Shown in pieces: positions 44,986-53,378 of a stretch of DNA of 64,000 nucleotides (position 1 is the first letter of the stretch; each line of letters opens with the position of its first letter). The position numbers and the translations under genes are program-made. The DNA comes from Devosia crocina. GTDB lineage: Bacteria; Pseudomonadota; Alphaproteobacteria; Rhizobiales; Devosiaceae. The stretch is from NCBI RefSeq assembly GCF_900116545.1, contig NZ_FPCK01000001.1:1426001-1490000 (forward strand), read 5' to 3'. The notes below the pieces were generated by a model. The model searched no databases, had not been told where the DNA came from, and saw only the letters and a list, made by a program, of their open reading frames with translations.

Positions 44986-47024
44986 TGGAGTCCGATTGGA
45001 ACCTCTTCTCCGATAGGCAAACCGCGCGCGCCGATTTCAAGGTCACGATACTGAAGCATCTAGATGAAGCCAATCTTGGCCCGATCAGGCGCCGCCAAGC
45101 AAAGCACATCGAGGCGGCAATCGACCACGGCATGGCATCCGACACCACGGGTCAGCGCCGGCCATCGGTTCAGACAGTCCGCCGCATCTGGGATCCGCTT
45201 TGGATAGCCTCCGGCCGGCAGCGCAAGGCCATGATTGATCGGGACCACAAGAAGGGGAAGCGCCGGCAGGAGGACGATCCCTACATGCCGGTACTGAGGC
45301 ACGCCGAGCGTCTAATCGACGACGAGATCGTCAACAATGTCGACCAGGTCAACAGCCTCTACAACGTGCAGTGCAAGCTCAACGACCAGATATGGGAGCT
45401 TCATGATAAGGGCGAAGTGCAAATTCATCCGAAGTGCAACACCGAGGAGCTTCATTTCGTCGGCGTGCATCTCATTCGTCGCCTGTTTCGCAAGCGCAAT
45501 GCTCACCAGCAGCTTTCCTACGACCGGAACCGCCGCGATGCTGACCGACTGACGGCCGGCATCGCGCAGGGGCCGCGCGTCGACGGGCCGCTTCAGCGCG
45601 TGGAATTCGATCATACGCCGATGGATCAAAACCTCCTGCAGGTTTCGTTGACTGACGAGGACGGCAAAGAGAAGATCGCTTGGTTGAGCTTGCTCAAGGA
45701 CAAATGGAGCGGCGTTGCCTTGGGCTTCCACTTGTCGTTTCAGCGACCGGATTGGTTCGCCGTTCATGAAGCCGTTCGCATGTCGGTGCTTCCCAAAGCC
45801 GATTGGTTGGCGACGATCGACCATGACTGGAAGGGCGCGTGGGACACTCACGGCGTGTTTGACGAACTTTGGGTTGATCGCGACTCCATCCATCTTGGCG
45901 GCGCATTGGTCGGGCTGTCGAATTCCCTAGGTTTTGCGATCCGCGATCTGCCTAAGGCGAGCGGTCATCTAAAGGGCGGGATCGAAAAAGGCCTGGGCGA
46001 CATCATGCGCATGCATGTCCGCAGGCTTCCTGGCTTCAAAGGGGCCAATTTCACGAAGACCGACCCGGACAAGGCACAGGCGACCATGACGCTCGAGCAG
46101 GCGAAGGAATGTTTGATGATCTTCCTGGTCGAGGACTATAACATGCGAGAAGAGCCCGGCACTGGCGAGATCCGCATCAACCGATTTCGCCGCGGCATGA
46201 TGAACTCGCTCAATTGGAAAAACCCGCCCGATCCCGATATCTTCGGGGGCAAGGCCCAAACTGCCTGGCTCACGGAAAGCGGCGTGGTCATTGACGGTTT
46301 GCAGTACTGGTCTGAGGAGCTTCACCGCGAATACTGGAACGGCGGAGGTCGCCGACAGGTGGTTGTTACCATTCCGAAGCACACAGTCGACGGCACGGTC
46401 CGCATCTTGGGTCTCGAGGGTCCTGGCTATGTCGAAGCTCACCTGCAGGGTAAGTACGCCAATCGTGGTCTGACGCACGAAGGGGCGGTCGGCAAACGCA
46501 AGAAAGATCGCAAGAAAAAGGACTCTTTGGGCGAACTGCGCGCCGCGAGGGATACTCGCTTGAACGCCGATCGAGCGATCAAGGAGCGCGCAGGGGAGCC
46601 CAAGAAGGTCAAAAACCTGCCGACTGAGCCTCGTCAGAAAGCCAGTTCCAAAATTGCCGTACCGCCCGTGGAGCCGGAAGTCAGCGCGTCCGAGGAGTTC
46701 GCCTCTCACGACATGTCGCGGCAGGCTTTTTCGTACAAGACCTACGGTAGGGGCGGCGTTTACAGCGTTCCCAGCGCCGCAGAATTGGCTATCGAACGGT
46801 CCCGCAACGCTGCAATCGGCAATCGCAGCCACGTTGTAGTGCCGCCAAATACTAGCTCGTTCATGCCCAGCACGGAGCCCCCCGCCCTGCCGGACGAAGA
46901 CGAGGATGACGCCGAGCCTGCCGTCGAAAACGATCACACGCTTGCCGGTTACGAGACCGATCCGCAGACGCCGAGCGACAATGGAACCGAAGGTGACGGC
47001 GAGGATGGTGTTTATCAGCTATGA
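44985..47024 (+). CDS. tnsB: TnsB-like DDE transposase
   Basis: Numbered from ATG 44985 (679 aa), the DDE triad is Asp209 (VEFDHTPMD), Asp298 (LWVDRDS) and Glu334 (GGIEKGLG), with the usual 35-residue spacing of the last two. TnsB binds the end repeats, cleaves 3' ends and joins them to the target. A helix-turn-helix-rich DNA-binding region lies before the catalytic core. The C-terminal tail (about 500-679) is basic, then Pro- and acid-rich, as expected for the part that contacts TnsC. The open frame extends upstream to 44850. Which start is used depends on the frame split described for the previous ORF. The stop overlaps tnsC in ATGA. Confidence 0.82.
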   Translation: MESDWNLFSDRQTARADFKVTILKHLDEANLGPIRRRQAKHIEAAIDHGMASDTTGQRRPSVQTVRRIWDPLWIASGRQRKAMIDRDHKKGKRRQEDDPYMPVLRHAERLIDDEIVNNVDQVNSLYNVQCKLNDQIWELHDKGEVQIHPKCNTEELHFVGVHLIRRLFRKRNAHQQLSYDRNRRDADRLTAGIAQGPRVDGPLQRVEFDHTPMDQNLLQVSLTDEDGKEKIAWLSLLKDKWSGVALGFHLSFQRPDWFAVHEAVRMSVLPKADWLATIDHDWKGAWDTHGVFDELWVDRDSIHLGGALVGLSNSLGFAIRDLPKASGHLKGGIEKGLGDIMRMHVRRLPGFKGANFTKTDPDKAQATMTLEQAKECLMIFLVEDYNMREEPGTGEIRINRFRRGMMNSLNWKNPPDPDIFGGKAQTAWLTESGVVIDGLQYWSEELHREYWNGGGRRQVVVTIPKHTVDGTVRILGLEGPGYVEAHLQGKYANRGLTHEGAVGKRKKDRKKKDSLGELRAARDTRLNADRAIKERAGEPKKVKNLPTEPRQKASSKIAVPPVEPEVSASEEFASHDMSRQAFSYKTYGRGGVYSVPSAAELAIERSRNAAIGNRSHVVVPPNTSSFMPSTEPPALPDEDEDDAEPAVENDHTLAGYETDPQTPSDNGTEGDGEDGVYQL

Positions 47025-47998
47025 CGACCTTACTTTCAACGCTCGGCAACGGACCGATAGATAAAGTCGGGCGGGCCTTCATCCAGTTGTCGACCTCCGA
47101 GCGGATCATTGACTGTCTCCAGACAGCTCTGCGGCTCCACGGCACCGGTCATTTCGGTAAGATACACGCGATCTTAGGAACGTCGCATGTCGGGAAGTCT
47201 ACGGCGATCGACTTTTGGATGAAGCAGACGGCAAAGGCATATGGCGGGGTTACTGAAAACCTCAGCCGGGACGAAAGTCGCATCGAGGCGGCCGCCAACG
47301 TGTCATATGTGACGTTGCATGACAGGGGCCAAAGGATCCATCCGGTGGTCAGGATCCAGATTGTCGGCAACCCGACCTTCAAGGCATTAGGTGACGACAC
47401 GTTGCGTGGCTTGGTGCGTGGCAGGGCACCTGTATGGAAAAACGGCGGCGACCTGGCGTCGCTGCTCGCAACGCACCTGACGGCATTCCAGACGAAAGTT
47501 GTCATCTACGAGGACATCCAAGAGTTAGCGAAGGTAAAGGGTGCCAGGAAGAATGAAGCGGTAGTGCTGCTGCGCAACCTTTGTAAGGTCGTGCGTGTCG
47601 AAGTCGTCGTCGTCGGCACTGAGGGAACGCTGGAAGTGCTCCAAAGCGAGAATGAGACCCGTAAGCTGGTGGCTACCAATGTCACCATTCGCCCGTTCTC
47701 ACGCCCCGATTTCAAAAACGAGAAACCCGGCGAATTCGTTACGTTTCTCACCAAGCTCAGAACCCAGCTTCCCAACCCCAAACTCAGCCCGATAGACGAA
47801 GAGAAGCTGGCCGACATGTTATGGCGCTACAGCAAGGGTGTCATAGGCGACATCAAGCATTTGATGCTGGCTGCGACGGACACAGCTTTGCAAAGCGGCA
47901 TTTCGGGAATTGATCGCACGGCCTTGCGCAAGCATCTCGAGCTGAAGAAAAGCCTCTTCGGCAAGGCCAACCCTTTCTATCTTCCCGGAGATGAGTAG
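47021..47998 (+). CDS. tnsC: TnsC-like AAA+ ATPase
   Basis: The 325-aa AAA+ protein has Walker A GTSHVGKST (53-61) and Walker B VVIYED (160-165), with sensor region VEVVVVGTEGTLE. TnsC forms filaments on target DNA and links the target-selecting TniQ to TnsAB. It overlaps tnsB by 4 bp and tniQ by 8 bp. Confidence 0.88.
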   Translation: MTTLLSTLGNGPIDKVGRAFIQLSTSERIIDCLQTALRLHGTGHFGKIHAILGTSHVGKSTAIDFWMKQTAKAYGGVTENLSRDESRIEAAANVSYVTLHDRGQRIHPVVRIQIVGNPTFKALGDDTLRGLVRGRAPVWKNGGDLASLLATHLTAFQTKVVIYEDIQELAKVKGARKNEAVVLLRNLCKVVRVEVVVVGTEGTLEVLQSENETRKLVATNVTIRPFSRPDFKNEKPGEFVTFLTKLRTQLPNPKLSPIDEEKLADMLWRYSKGVIGDIKHLMLAATDTALQSGISGIDRTALRKHLELKKSLFGKANPFYLPGDE

Positions 47999-49088
47999 CT
48001 TGGTCCGCGAGACCTGGGTGCCTGCCGTTGCAGTTCGTCCCGCCGTCGGCGAAACCGGACGCGCGTTCATGGTCCGCGCAACGGCGTCGAACGGCTGGCC
48101 TTCTCAAAAGGCATTCCGTCGACGGATCGGAGCTCTCAAAAGCGAGCGCAAACTGGACCCTGCCCTTATGGCCAGAGCGTTCGGCTGCGATTCTTCGGAA
48201 TTCGGCCACTTCGCGGACGAGTGGGTCTTCTCCCATGTCGTGTCGTTTGCCGGGCACCACTTTCGGACCGATGAAATCGACGGAAAGAGGCGACGCATTT
48301 GCCCCACATGTTGTGCAGGGTTGCAATCGGCTCGCTTCGAGTGGGAGCTCCCTCAAATCACCCAATGTCCTGACCATGGCCCTTTGACAGGGAGTTGCGC
48401 GTGCGGCAACCCGTTGACCTGGTCCGACCGGCATATGTGGGTATGCAACGACTGTCCCGCTCCCATCTGGGAGTTACCCCCAGCGCCGATGGCCGGTCCG
48501 TCGGATTTGCCGTTTGAAAGATATTTCCTGGGCAGGCTCGGACGATCGGTGCCTGTCCCCTGTCCGATCCTCGATGCGCTTCCCCTCCCTATGGCCGCAG
48601 ACGTTGCGGAAGCCATCGGAGGCGTGCTGGAGATCGGCTATGCACTCTCGTTGCCGGACGTCATCGATGATGAAAGGGCCCGGAGGCGCGAGCGGGGCTA
48701 TCGCAGCCTGGCAGCCGGTGACGTCGGTAGAGCGTTTTCTCCCGCAGTCGACGAGTTCAGGGCACGCACGGGAAACATATCTCCCAAGCAGCCGATTGCC
48801 AGTCTGGGTTTCATAGCCGGCATTCCCGCCCTGCATGCTCGGGGCGGCGAGAAACTGAATGATTTGTTGTGTGCCGGCCTTGGACGAGTTTTGGGATATC
48901 CCGTCCACGACCTTTGGCGAACTGACTATCTGGACGGCGAATGGTGTGCCGGGGATTTAGGAATTAGCATGGCTCAACTGATCGCCAAACTACGAGACGG
49001 CGGTTGGATGTCCAAATGCCCTACCGATGCGGATAGACTGTTCGTGCCCGTCGACGTGGTTTGGCTGCTCAGGCGGGCGGCGGGCTGA
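47991..49088 (+). CDS. tniQ: TniQ/TnsD-family target-selection protein
   Basis: The 365-aa protein has the TniQ zinc ribbons: Cys104/Cys107, Cys126/His129, Cys136/Cys138 and Cys152/Cys155. A helical C-terminal part ends with DADRLFVPVDVVWLLRR. TniQ proteins recognise the insertion site directly or through a partner. At this length it is between the short CRISPR-linked TniQ and full TnsD proteins. No cas gene or repeat array accompanies it. It starts within the tnsC 3' end. Confidence 0.87.
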   Translation: MSSLVRETWVPAVAVRPAVGETGRAFMVRATASNGWPSQKAFRRRIGALKSERKLDPALMARAFGCDSSEFGHFADEWVFSHVVSFAGHHFRTDEIDGKRRRICPTCCAGLQSARFEWELPQITQCPDHGPLTGSCACGNPLTWSDRHMWVCNDCPAPIWELPPAPMAGPSDLPFERYFLGRLGRSVPVPCPILDALPLPMAADVAEAIGGVLEIGYALSLPDVIDDERARRRERGYRSLAAGDVGRAFSPAVDEFRARTGNISPKQPIASLGFIAGIPALHARGGEKLNDLLCAGLGRVLGYPVHDLWRTDYLDGEWCAGDLGISMAQLIAKLRDGGWMSKCPTDADRLFVPVDVVWLLRRAAG

Positions 49089-49197
49089 CATGCGGGACCG
49101 CCGTTGCCGAACGCAATTCATGTGAACACGCAGTGGGCGCATCCGCCGCTGCGCGCCATAGCCAACTGCGGGGGAAGGAGCCAATGCCGGTGTTAGT

Positions 49198-49470
49198 CAA
49201 ATGACGTCGACACCGTCCGGCCCTAGAAATCGGCTAGGCGGATTGCGGTACCGGTCCGCCTGGTAGATGTACATTAATAGCTTCTCGGCCCTCGTTATGC
49301 CCACGCAGAAGGTTCGCTTTTCGGCATCGACCTTCCCTTAGGTATCCGCCCGGTAGCGAGGAGGCCAGCCCTCCCGCAAGCCCACGATTACCACTGCGCC
49401 AAATTCACAACCTTTCGACTCGTGTATGGTAGCGAGCCTGAGTGCCTTATCGGGGCTGGCGACATCGCAC
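49198..49470 (-). pseudogene. Remnant of UvrD/Rep-like helicase C terminus
   Basis: Reading the minus strand from about 49470 to 49198 gives DKALRLATIHESKGCEFGAVVIVGL, an in-frame TAA (plus positions 49338-49340), then FCVGITRAEKLLMYIYQADRYRNPPSRFLGPDGVDVI and a stop. TIHxSKGxEF and VGITRA are helicase motifs V and VI of the UvrD family. Upstream the reading loses similarity. It is a broken fragment, and its complete form may have been cargo or part of a defence system. Confidence 0.7.
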
Positions 49471-49562
49471 CGCCGACGAGGCCTGCACAACCTCGCCCCC
49501 TGCCCTTCCAGGCATACCTGCTCGGCCGACTGGGTCGGTAGAAAAGCACCTCGTGGTCCTGC

Positions 49563-49757
49563 TTGGACGATCTTCCCATCGAGGCTTGCGTCGACGTCTG
49601 CCTAGCGCTAGGCGAACTCACTCAATCGGGATACTCCCATGAAGGAAACTGGCGGACATCATGTATCGCGTCGGGCGATGATCTATTCGTGCCGATCGAC
49701 ACGCTCTGGCGGGTAACCCAGTCCGCCCGCGGAGGCCCTCGAGGCTATCCATAGGTT
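49563..49757 (+). pseudogene. Possible remnant of a second TniQ 3' end
   Basis: The frame ends with GDDLFVPIDTLWRV, which matches TniQ's own DADRLFVPVDVVWLL near 49034-49070 both in protein and in DNA (TTCGTGCC..TCGAC). The preceding part keeps only weak likeness, and no start or zinc motifs are left. It may mark an earlier or nested Tn7-like element. Confidence 0.4.
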
Positions 49758-49763
49758 ACGAGC

Positions 49764-50342
49764 TCATCCACCCTTGCGCCGGGCACCGAGCTTTTTCATC
49801 GTATCGGCTGCAATGGAAGCGGTCAGGTCGAGCCATTGGGCCGAAACACCGGGGCCGCTCCGCTCCGCCGTCGAGAATTCGCGCCAGTATAGAGAACGCG
49901 CCATCAAGACGAGCATGGCTGCTTCGGTCCTCGGAATGATCGACGGCGCCGCTTCCGGATACCGAAGCCGGAGTAGTGTCGTCATTTGCTCCTCGAGCTG
50001 AGACCACAAAAGGCTCTCGTAGGCCTTGGGGGCGCGCTCGACTATGGCACGGTCCCTCCCCTGGTGAGTTATGAGATAGTCACGGATACGCTCCCCGACC
50101 TCTTCCGCTCGCGGCGTCTCGCTCACGATCTTAAGTAGATCGTCGAAAAGCCGGAGGTCCCTGAAATAAAGCAGGTCCTTCCGCGGGGCATAGTTATAGA
50201 GGGTCCGCAGGGCGATACCGGCGCGCCTCGCGATGGCCGTCATGGTGGCGCCCTCGTAACCGTTCTCGGCGAACTCCGCATCCGCAGCGGCCCAGATTCG
50301 ATCTCGGATTTCGCCGGTACGCGCGGACCTGACATTGGTCAT
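49764..50342 (-). CDS. TetR-family transcriptional regulator
   Basis: The 192-aa regulator has an N-terminal helix-turn-helix (MTAIARRAGIALRTLYNY) and a helical ligand domain. ATG 50342 (MTNVRSARTG) gives the usual TetR layout; longer starts up to 50438 would run over the operator. It is divergent from the gene at 50778, and the region between contains repeated TGCA-N5-TGCA palindromes, so autoregulation and control of the neighbour are likely. Confidence 0.82.
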   Translation of the reverse strand: MTNVRSARTGEIRDRIWAAADAEFAENGYEGATMTAIARRAGIALRTLYNYAPRKDLLYFRDLRLFDDLLKIVSETPRAEEVGERIRDYLITHQGRDRAIVERAPKAYESLLWSQLEEQMTTLLRLRYPEAAPSIIPRTEAAMLVLMARSLYWREFSTAERSGPGVSAQWLDLTASIAADTMKKLGARRKGG

Positions 50343-50397
50343 TGCTCGGGCCCCAGGGGTAGTTGGAATCCACATTGCCTCCGAAGGATTAAGTTTT

Positions 50398-50435
50398 TGC
50401 ACGGCGTGCACTCCTACATGACGTGCAACAGCACG
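50398..50435. promoter_or_regulatory. Operator-like palindromes near TetR start
   Basis: TGCACGGCGTGCA (50398-50410) is a perfect 13-bp palindrome (odd centre). CGTGC-AACA-GCACG (50422-50435) is a second inverted repeat. The first matches the three-copy array at 50540-50586. Confidence 0.6.
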
Positions 50436-50539
50436 CATTGAGCAAAGGAAGCCTCAGGCTCGTCCGCGTCGCGAAACCTAAGCAATCGCCGATAACCTCA
50501 TGAAAAAACACAAACTTTCAAATGCGTAGCGCGCATTCA

Positions 50540-50586
50540 TGCACGGTATGCACAAGTGCATCGTATGCATATCTGCACGAAATGCA
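50540..50586. promoter_or_regulatory. Array of three TGCA-N5-TGCA operators at 17-bp spacing
   Basis: TGCACGGTATGCA (50540), TGCATCGTATGCA (50557) and TGCACGAAATGCA (50574) start exactly 17 bp apart. The same 13-bp motif occurs at 50398. The array lies between a TetR regulator gene and an unknown HEPN-like gene. It is most simply a multi-site operator for the TetR protein, though 17-bp tandem sites also resemble iterons. Confidence 0.65.
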
Positions 50587-50777
50587 CTCTAGTGCGCCGT
50601 GTTTACGTGCTTACGAGGTTAGCCTTACCGCGGCGTCAACTTGCGGAAGGATCCGCCGACGTGTCAAACGGACTGATCCCTCGGGTGCGCCGAGGATTTG
50701 CAGCCACATTTTGTCCCACACGAAGAGATCGAGTGAGGACGCGGCCGCTTCGGCGGATGGGAGCATGGAGAACGGTC

Positions 50778-51629
50778 ATGTCGCTATTTGAAGAGGTCGA
50801 TTATCAGTGGCATTACCGTCAGTACGCCCAAAGCTTCATCATCGACGGCAACTCGGCGAACAACCTCTACTTCGAGCAACAAGCACAAGAAATGCACGCG
50901 CTGACGGTTGCGCAGGCCGTCGACGGCGTGACCCGGGACGCCCTGCTCCTGTTACCCACTACTGATTTTGCGGCTCCTGCGGAACGCCTCTTCCGCTATG
51001 GTATCATGCGGCGTTGGAGGATGATCTCTGCCTCGTTTCGCGATTTCAGATCCATAGTATCGCCAGACCGAAATGTGCCGCTCTCTCAAGAACAGGCGGA
51101 CCTCAGCTGTCGGGCGTTGAACTCCATCTACATCGACATATACGGCCTGCTCGACAACTACGCCTGGATGCTGGTTCACCAGTCTGGGAGCGAGAACACC
51201 CGAGCGGCACGGCCCATGGCGGTCAGCCTCTTTTCCCGAATTTTCCGCGACGACCCCGCCTTGGCGACGCTGGGGAACGAATTCGAAGCCTTCGTTCCGT
51301 GGGTATCCGAATTCCGTGAGCGCAGGAACCCGGCAGCCCACCGTATTCCGCTGCATGTCCCGCCGGCGGCGCTGACACCGAGGGACATCGCCGAGCACGA
51401 GCGGATCGATCGGCAGGCATCCGAAGCGTTGGCGCGCGGAGATTTCGGGCTGGCCGCCGAACTGGGCGAAGCGACATGGCGGATCGGGTCGTTTAAGCCT
51501 TACTTCGTTCATGACCCGACCGAAGCGTTCATGCCGGTTTTTCCGACACTGCCGAACGATATCGGCAATGCCGTCCGAATCGGGCGCATTGCGCACGACT
51601 TCCTGCGAGACACGGCTAAATCCGCGTGA
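50778..51629 (+). CDS. Unknown protein with HEPN-like Rx4H motif
   Basis: The 283-aa protein is helical and contains IYGLLDNYAWML near 121-132 and RRNPAAH (Arg183-x4-His188), the outline of a HEPN RNase motif. Most HEPN proteins act on RNA in toxin or defence systems. No signal peptide or membrane segment is seen. ATG 50778 has GGAG eight bases upstream; the upstream extension runs through the operator array. The gene is probably controlled by the divergent TetR regulator. Confidence 0.65.
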   Translation: MSLFEEVDYQWHYRQYAQSFIIDGNSANNLYFEQQAQEMHALTVAQAVDGVTRDALLLLPTTDFAAPAERLFRYGIMRRWRMISASFRDFRSIVSPDRNVPLSQEQADLSCRALNSIYIDIYGLLDNYAWMLVHQSGSENTRAARPMAVSLFSRIFRDDPALATLGNEFEAFVPWVSEFRERRNPAAHRIPLHVPPAALTPRDIAEHERIDRQASEALARGDFGLAAELGEATWRIGSFKPYFVHDPTEAFMPVFPTLPNDIGNAVRIGRIAHDFLRDTAKSA

Positions 51630-51673
51630 TCGTTCGGCCGTGGCGACTCTGCCGCGCGGATTGGTCTGATTTC

Positions 51674-51686
51674 GATTAGACTAATC
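51674..51686. repeat. Perfect palindrome in intergenic region
   Basis: GATTAGACTAATC is a perfect odd palindrome set inside outer TCTGATT/AATCAGA arms (about 51664-51689). It follows the gene at 50778 and may be an operator or a weak terminator. Confidence 0.4.
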
Positions 51687-51819
51687 AGAAACAGACGCCT
51701 TTTTCGAGGTCACCAGCTACTCACGGAAAGGATCAGGCAGGTTGTGAAGCGCTGATCTTGGCGGTTTAGGGGTGGGTTGCGGACTGGCGGCTTTTGGTTT
51801 GCCCGGGTCCAAAATGACT

Positions 51820-51845
51820 GTCGGGTGGCACGAACTGCCCCCGAC
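51820..51845 (-). terminator. Hairpin downstream of GNAT gene
   Basis: GTCGGG pairs with CCCGAC with an imperfect inner stem. On the minus strand it follows the acetyltransferase stop and is trailed by CAGTCATTTTGG. Confidence 0.45.
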
Positions 51846-51851
51846 GCATCA

Positions 51852-52304
51852 TTAGCCTACTAGATGCAGACGCGCATTTTCGAAAGCGTAGCCCTCGTCA
51901 TCGTGAGGACGTCGTGACAGCTCTCGAAAGCCCAGCCGGGTGTAGAAATTCACGGCCTGCCGATTGTCGGTATAAACTTCCAGCTCGAGTTCGCCCTTAA
52001 GCGTCAGCGCATGACGGATCAGTTGACGACCAATACCGCGCCCTTGCTGGGAAGGAGAAACGAAGATCCCTCCGATGAAGGTATCGAGCAGGCTGACAAA
52101 GCCGCTCGGCTCTTCGTCAACGCACGCCACCCAAGTCTCGGCATTAGGCAAATACTGCTCTTCGATCAGCGTTCGTTGCTCAAGCAAGCGCTGCTCGCCA
52201 ATGAAAGGGTGAGCAAGTAGGGATGCATCAAGCCAGATGCGCGATAATGTTTTCAAATCGTCTTTTGGCGCGTAGGGCCGGATGATGAGGTCATGTTTCT
52301 TCAT
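51852..52304 (-). CDS. GNAT-family N-acetyltransferase
   Basis: The 150-aa enzyme shows the acetyl-CoA motif VSPSQQGRGIGRQLIRHA and the late DNRQAVNFYTRLGF, typical of YiaC/RimI-like acetyltransferases that modify protein or small-molecule amines. ATG 52304 (MKKHDLIIRPYAPKDD) has GGAG upstream and gives the normal N terminus. An extension to 52454 is unlikely. Confidence 0.87.
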   Translation of the reverse strand: MKKHDLIIRPYAPKDDLKTLSRIWLDASLLAHPFIGEQRLLEQRTLIEEQYLPNAETWVACVDEEPSGFVSLLDTFIGGIFVSPSQQGRGIGRQLIRHALTLKGELELEVYTDNRQAVNFYTRLGFRELSRRPHDDEGYAFENARLHLVG

Positions 52305-52584
52305 GACAACTCCGAAGAAGGATATGCAAAAAGGTCTGGCAACCGATGTCAGTGCCAGGTGAATCCGCAAACCGCGGTCGAAATCACAAGCCTCTGTGCA
52401 TAAATCTCCTTCTGCTATCTGGCCGCTTTTAGGGCGCTGCACGAACTCGGTCAATGACCGTAATGGGGTCGAAACCAGACGCGGGAAATGCCTCCATTCC
52501 TAACGGCGAAACAGCAAGCGTTGCCATATTGACCAAAGACCACTTCTCAACGAGCTTTGCTGAACCACTCAGTCGGCATCCATC

Positions 52585-53373
52585 GTGTGTAACCTTTACA
52601 GCCACACATCAAACCGCGAGGCCATTCTCGACTTCGTCCGCGATGTCGCTCGAGTGGCGGAGAACATCGGCAACCTGGGGCCACAGACGGGCATATACCC
52701 CGACTATATGGGCCCTATTGTGCGGAACACGGCAGGCGGACGCGAGCTGACGAAAGCGCGTTGGGGTTTGCCTTCGAGCCAGAAGGTCATCTACGACGCA
52801 GCGGTAAAGCGCGTCGAGAAACTCCGCGCCAAAAAGCCCGATGCGGAAATCGACTTTACTGCGATGCTCGCACTAGAGCCAGACATCGGCACCACCAATG
52901 TGCGCAACATCAAGACTGCTGCCGGCAAGTGGAACGCGCATTGGAACCGCTGGATGGGAGTTGAGAACCGTTGCGTCGTGCCCGTCACGAGCTTTGCTGA
53001 ATACGACAATACGAGCGGCCCCGACGGAAAGAAGCGAGGAAACACGTGGTTCGCTTTCGACGACACGCGTCCGCTCGCCTTTTTCGCAGGCATTCATATC
53101 CCAGACTGGACGGGGGTGCGGAAGCAGAAGCTGGGCAAGGAAGAACATATCTCGCTTTACGGCTTCCTCACATGCGAACCGAACGATGTCGTCGGCTCGA
53201 TCCACATGAAGGCGATGCCGGTCATCCTCACGACACCGGCCGAAGTCGAGATGTGGCTTACGGCGCCAAAGGAAGAAGCGATCAGTCTGCAACGCCCCCT
53301 GCCCGACGGAGAGCTCAAGATCGTCTCGGTCGGCCCGGGCGAGGACCCACCTGGGTCCTGGGTCGCAGGCTAG
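52585..53373 (+). CDS. SOS-response-associated peptidase (SRAP, YedK/HMCES family)
   Basis: The 262-aa protein protects abasic sites in single-stranded DNA by cross-linking through Cys2. The start must be GTG 52585, because the next codon is the catalytic Cys (MCNLYS). Other active-site elements are the Asn in NVRNI, the Glu in SFAEYD and the His in SIHMKAMP. It converges with dinB six bases away and sits in a DNA-damage cassette. No LexA box was found directly in front of it. Confidence 0.92.
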   Translation: MCNLYSHTSNREAILDFVRDVARVAENIGNLGPQTGIYPDYMGPIVRNTAGGRELTKARWGLPSSQKVIYDAAVKRVEKLRAKKPDAEIDFTAMLALEPDIGTTNVRNIKTAAGKWNAHWNRWMGVENRCVVPVTSFAEYDNTSGPDGKKRGNTWFAFDDTRPLAFFAGIHIPDWTGVRKQKLGKEEHISLYGFLTCEPNDVVGSIHMKAMPVILTTPAEVEMWLTAPKEEAISLQRPLPDGELKIVSVGPGEDPPGSWVAG

Positions 53374-53378
53374 GCAGA

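Noticed and set aside
45969..46937. 322-aa minus-strand open frame
   Set aside because: It is the antisense shadow of tnsB, whose DDE triad and coupling support the plus strand.
49388..49621. 77-aa minus-strand frame
   Set aside because: It is out of frame with the UvrD-like remnant that occupies part of the same strand and has low-complexity Ser/Arg/Gly composition.
50540..50586. CRISPR array
   Set aside because: The units are 13-bp palindromes every 17 bp with no spacers and no cas genes. An operator array fits better.
52306..52313. ACA followed by ACTCC, matching the 5 bp before 42141, as a transposon right end with target duplication
   Set aside because: No TnsB-like repeats lie inside it and it sits at the start of the acetyltransferase gene. 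A 5-bp match is expected by chance.
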